A stretch of DNA of 5,359 nucleotides from Chloroflexota bacterium (GTDB lineage Bacteria; Chloroflexota; Limnocylindria; QHBO01), in assembly GCA_005879775.1 (NCBI GenBank), contig VBJX01000084.1, positions 1 through 5,359 of the forward strand, read 5' to 3'. The notes below the pieces were generated by a model. That model was not told where the DNA came from. It ran no database searches and saw only the letters and a program-made list of their open reading frames with translations. Below, one piece after another: positions 5,142 through 5,359 of the stretch (within the stretch, counting starts at the first letter, position 1; each line of letters begins with the position of its first letter). A program made the position numbers and the translations under genes.

Positions 5142-5359
5142 GCGTCGTATCGATCACCGACACCGTTGCCAGCCTGACCGATGCCTGGCATCCGGTGGAC
5201 CTCGCCACGGCCAATGACGCCATCGTGCGGCTTGCCCGCCTGGAAGGCGCCTACGACTGGCATCACCACGAGGAGGACGAGCTCTTCCTGTGCTGGCAGG
5301 GCGCCTTCCGGATCGAGATGGAAGGGACCCCGCCGATCAGCCTTGAGCGGGGCGACCTG
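5138..5359 (+). CDS. Cupin-domain protein, N-terminal part (3' end outside window)
   Basis: The first 74 residues of a small single-domain cupin are visible. Cupin motif 1 is nearly complete: G37, then His42-x-His44, three residues, Glu48, six residues, Gly55. His42, His44 and Glu48 would be metal ligands on a beta-barrel. The fourth ligand, a histidine in motif 2, lies beyond the window. LERGDL at the edge is the usual lead into the next strand. Cupins of this type include sugar isomerase-like, dioxygenase-like and non-catalytic binding proteins, so no reaction can be assigned. The start ATG overlaps the aldehyde dehydrogenase TGA as ATGA and has no Shine-Dalgarno site, so its translation probably depends on ribosomes finishing the upstream gene. 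Confidence 0.88.
   Translation, partial: MSVVSITDTVASLTDAWHPVDLATANDAIVRLARLEGAYDWHHHEEDELFLCWQGAFRIEMEGTPPISLERGDL

Noticed and set aside
1..5359. CRISPR array, tRNA, rRNA, insertion sequence or attachment site
   Set aside because: I saw no spaced repeats, cloverleaf, ribosomal RNA motif, transposase frame or flanking inverted repeats on either strand.

Overview
The window is GC-rich, densely packed bacterial DNA, with intergenic gaps of about 16 to 160 nt. High GC, GTG starts, -10 boxes placed directly against start codons and a lipoprotein with a Pro/Ser/Thr-rich linker all fit a high-GC terrestrial lineage. An uncultured Chloroflexota or a deep-branching Actinobacteriota is my best guess, but that is inference and no marker gene is present.

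Layout, left to right: (1) 2-430 (+), the C-terminal part of a long-form deoxyribose-phosphate aldolase (deoC). (2) 440-472, a strong hairpin between convergent genes. (3) 477-1679 (-), a two-domain secreted lipoprotein. (4) 1680-1839, a divergent promoter region. (5) 1840-2343 (+), an ECF-type sigma factor whose stop overlaps, as ATGA, the start of (6) 2340-2954 (+), an O6-alkylguanine-DNA alkyltransferase with an extra N-terminal segment. (7) 2971-3624 (-), a multi-pass membrane protein resembling DUF6518. (8) 3625-3668, a very short divergent promoter. (9) 3669-5141 (+), an aldehyde dehydrogenase gene broken by an in-frame TAG at 4836-4838, where about 17 codons of the family alignment are also missing. 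(10) 5138-5359 (+), the start of a cupin gene, overlapping the aldehyde dehydrogenase stop as ATGA and running off the window.

Two functional themes stand out. DeoC cleaves deoxyribose 5-phosphate to glyceraldehyde 3-phosphate and acetaldehyde. An aldehyde dehydrogenase nearby would oxidise the acetaldehyde, so the two ends of the window look like one catabolic neighbourhood separated by a 3.2 kb block of unrelated genes on both strands. Inside that block, a sigma factor is translationally coupled to a suicidal DNA alkylation repair protein, in the position where an anti-sigma factor is usually found. This suggests, but does not show, an alkylation-responsive regulatory pair.

The two observations most worth following are the sigma/alkyltransferase pair and the deletion-plus-stop lesion in the aldehyde dehydrogenase. 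I saw no tRNA, rRNA, CRISPR array, insertion sequence or attachment site.
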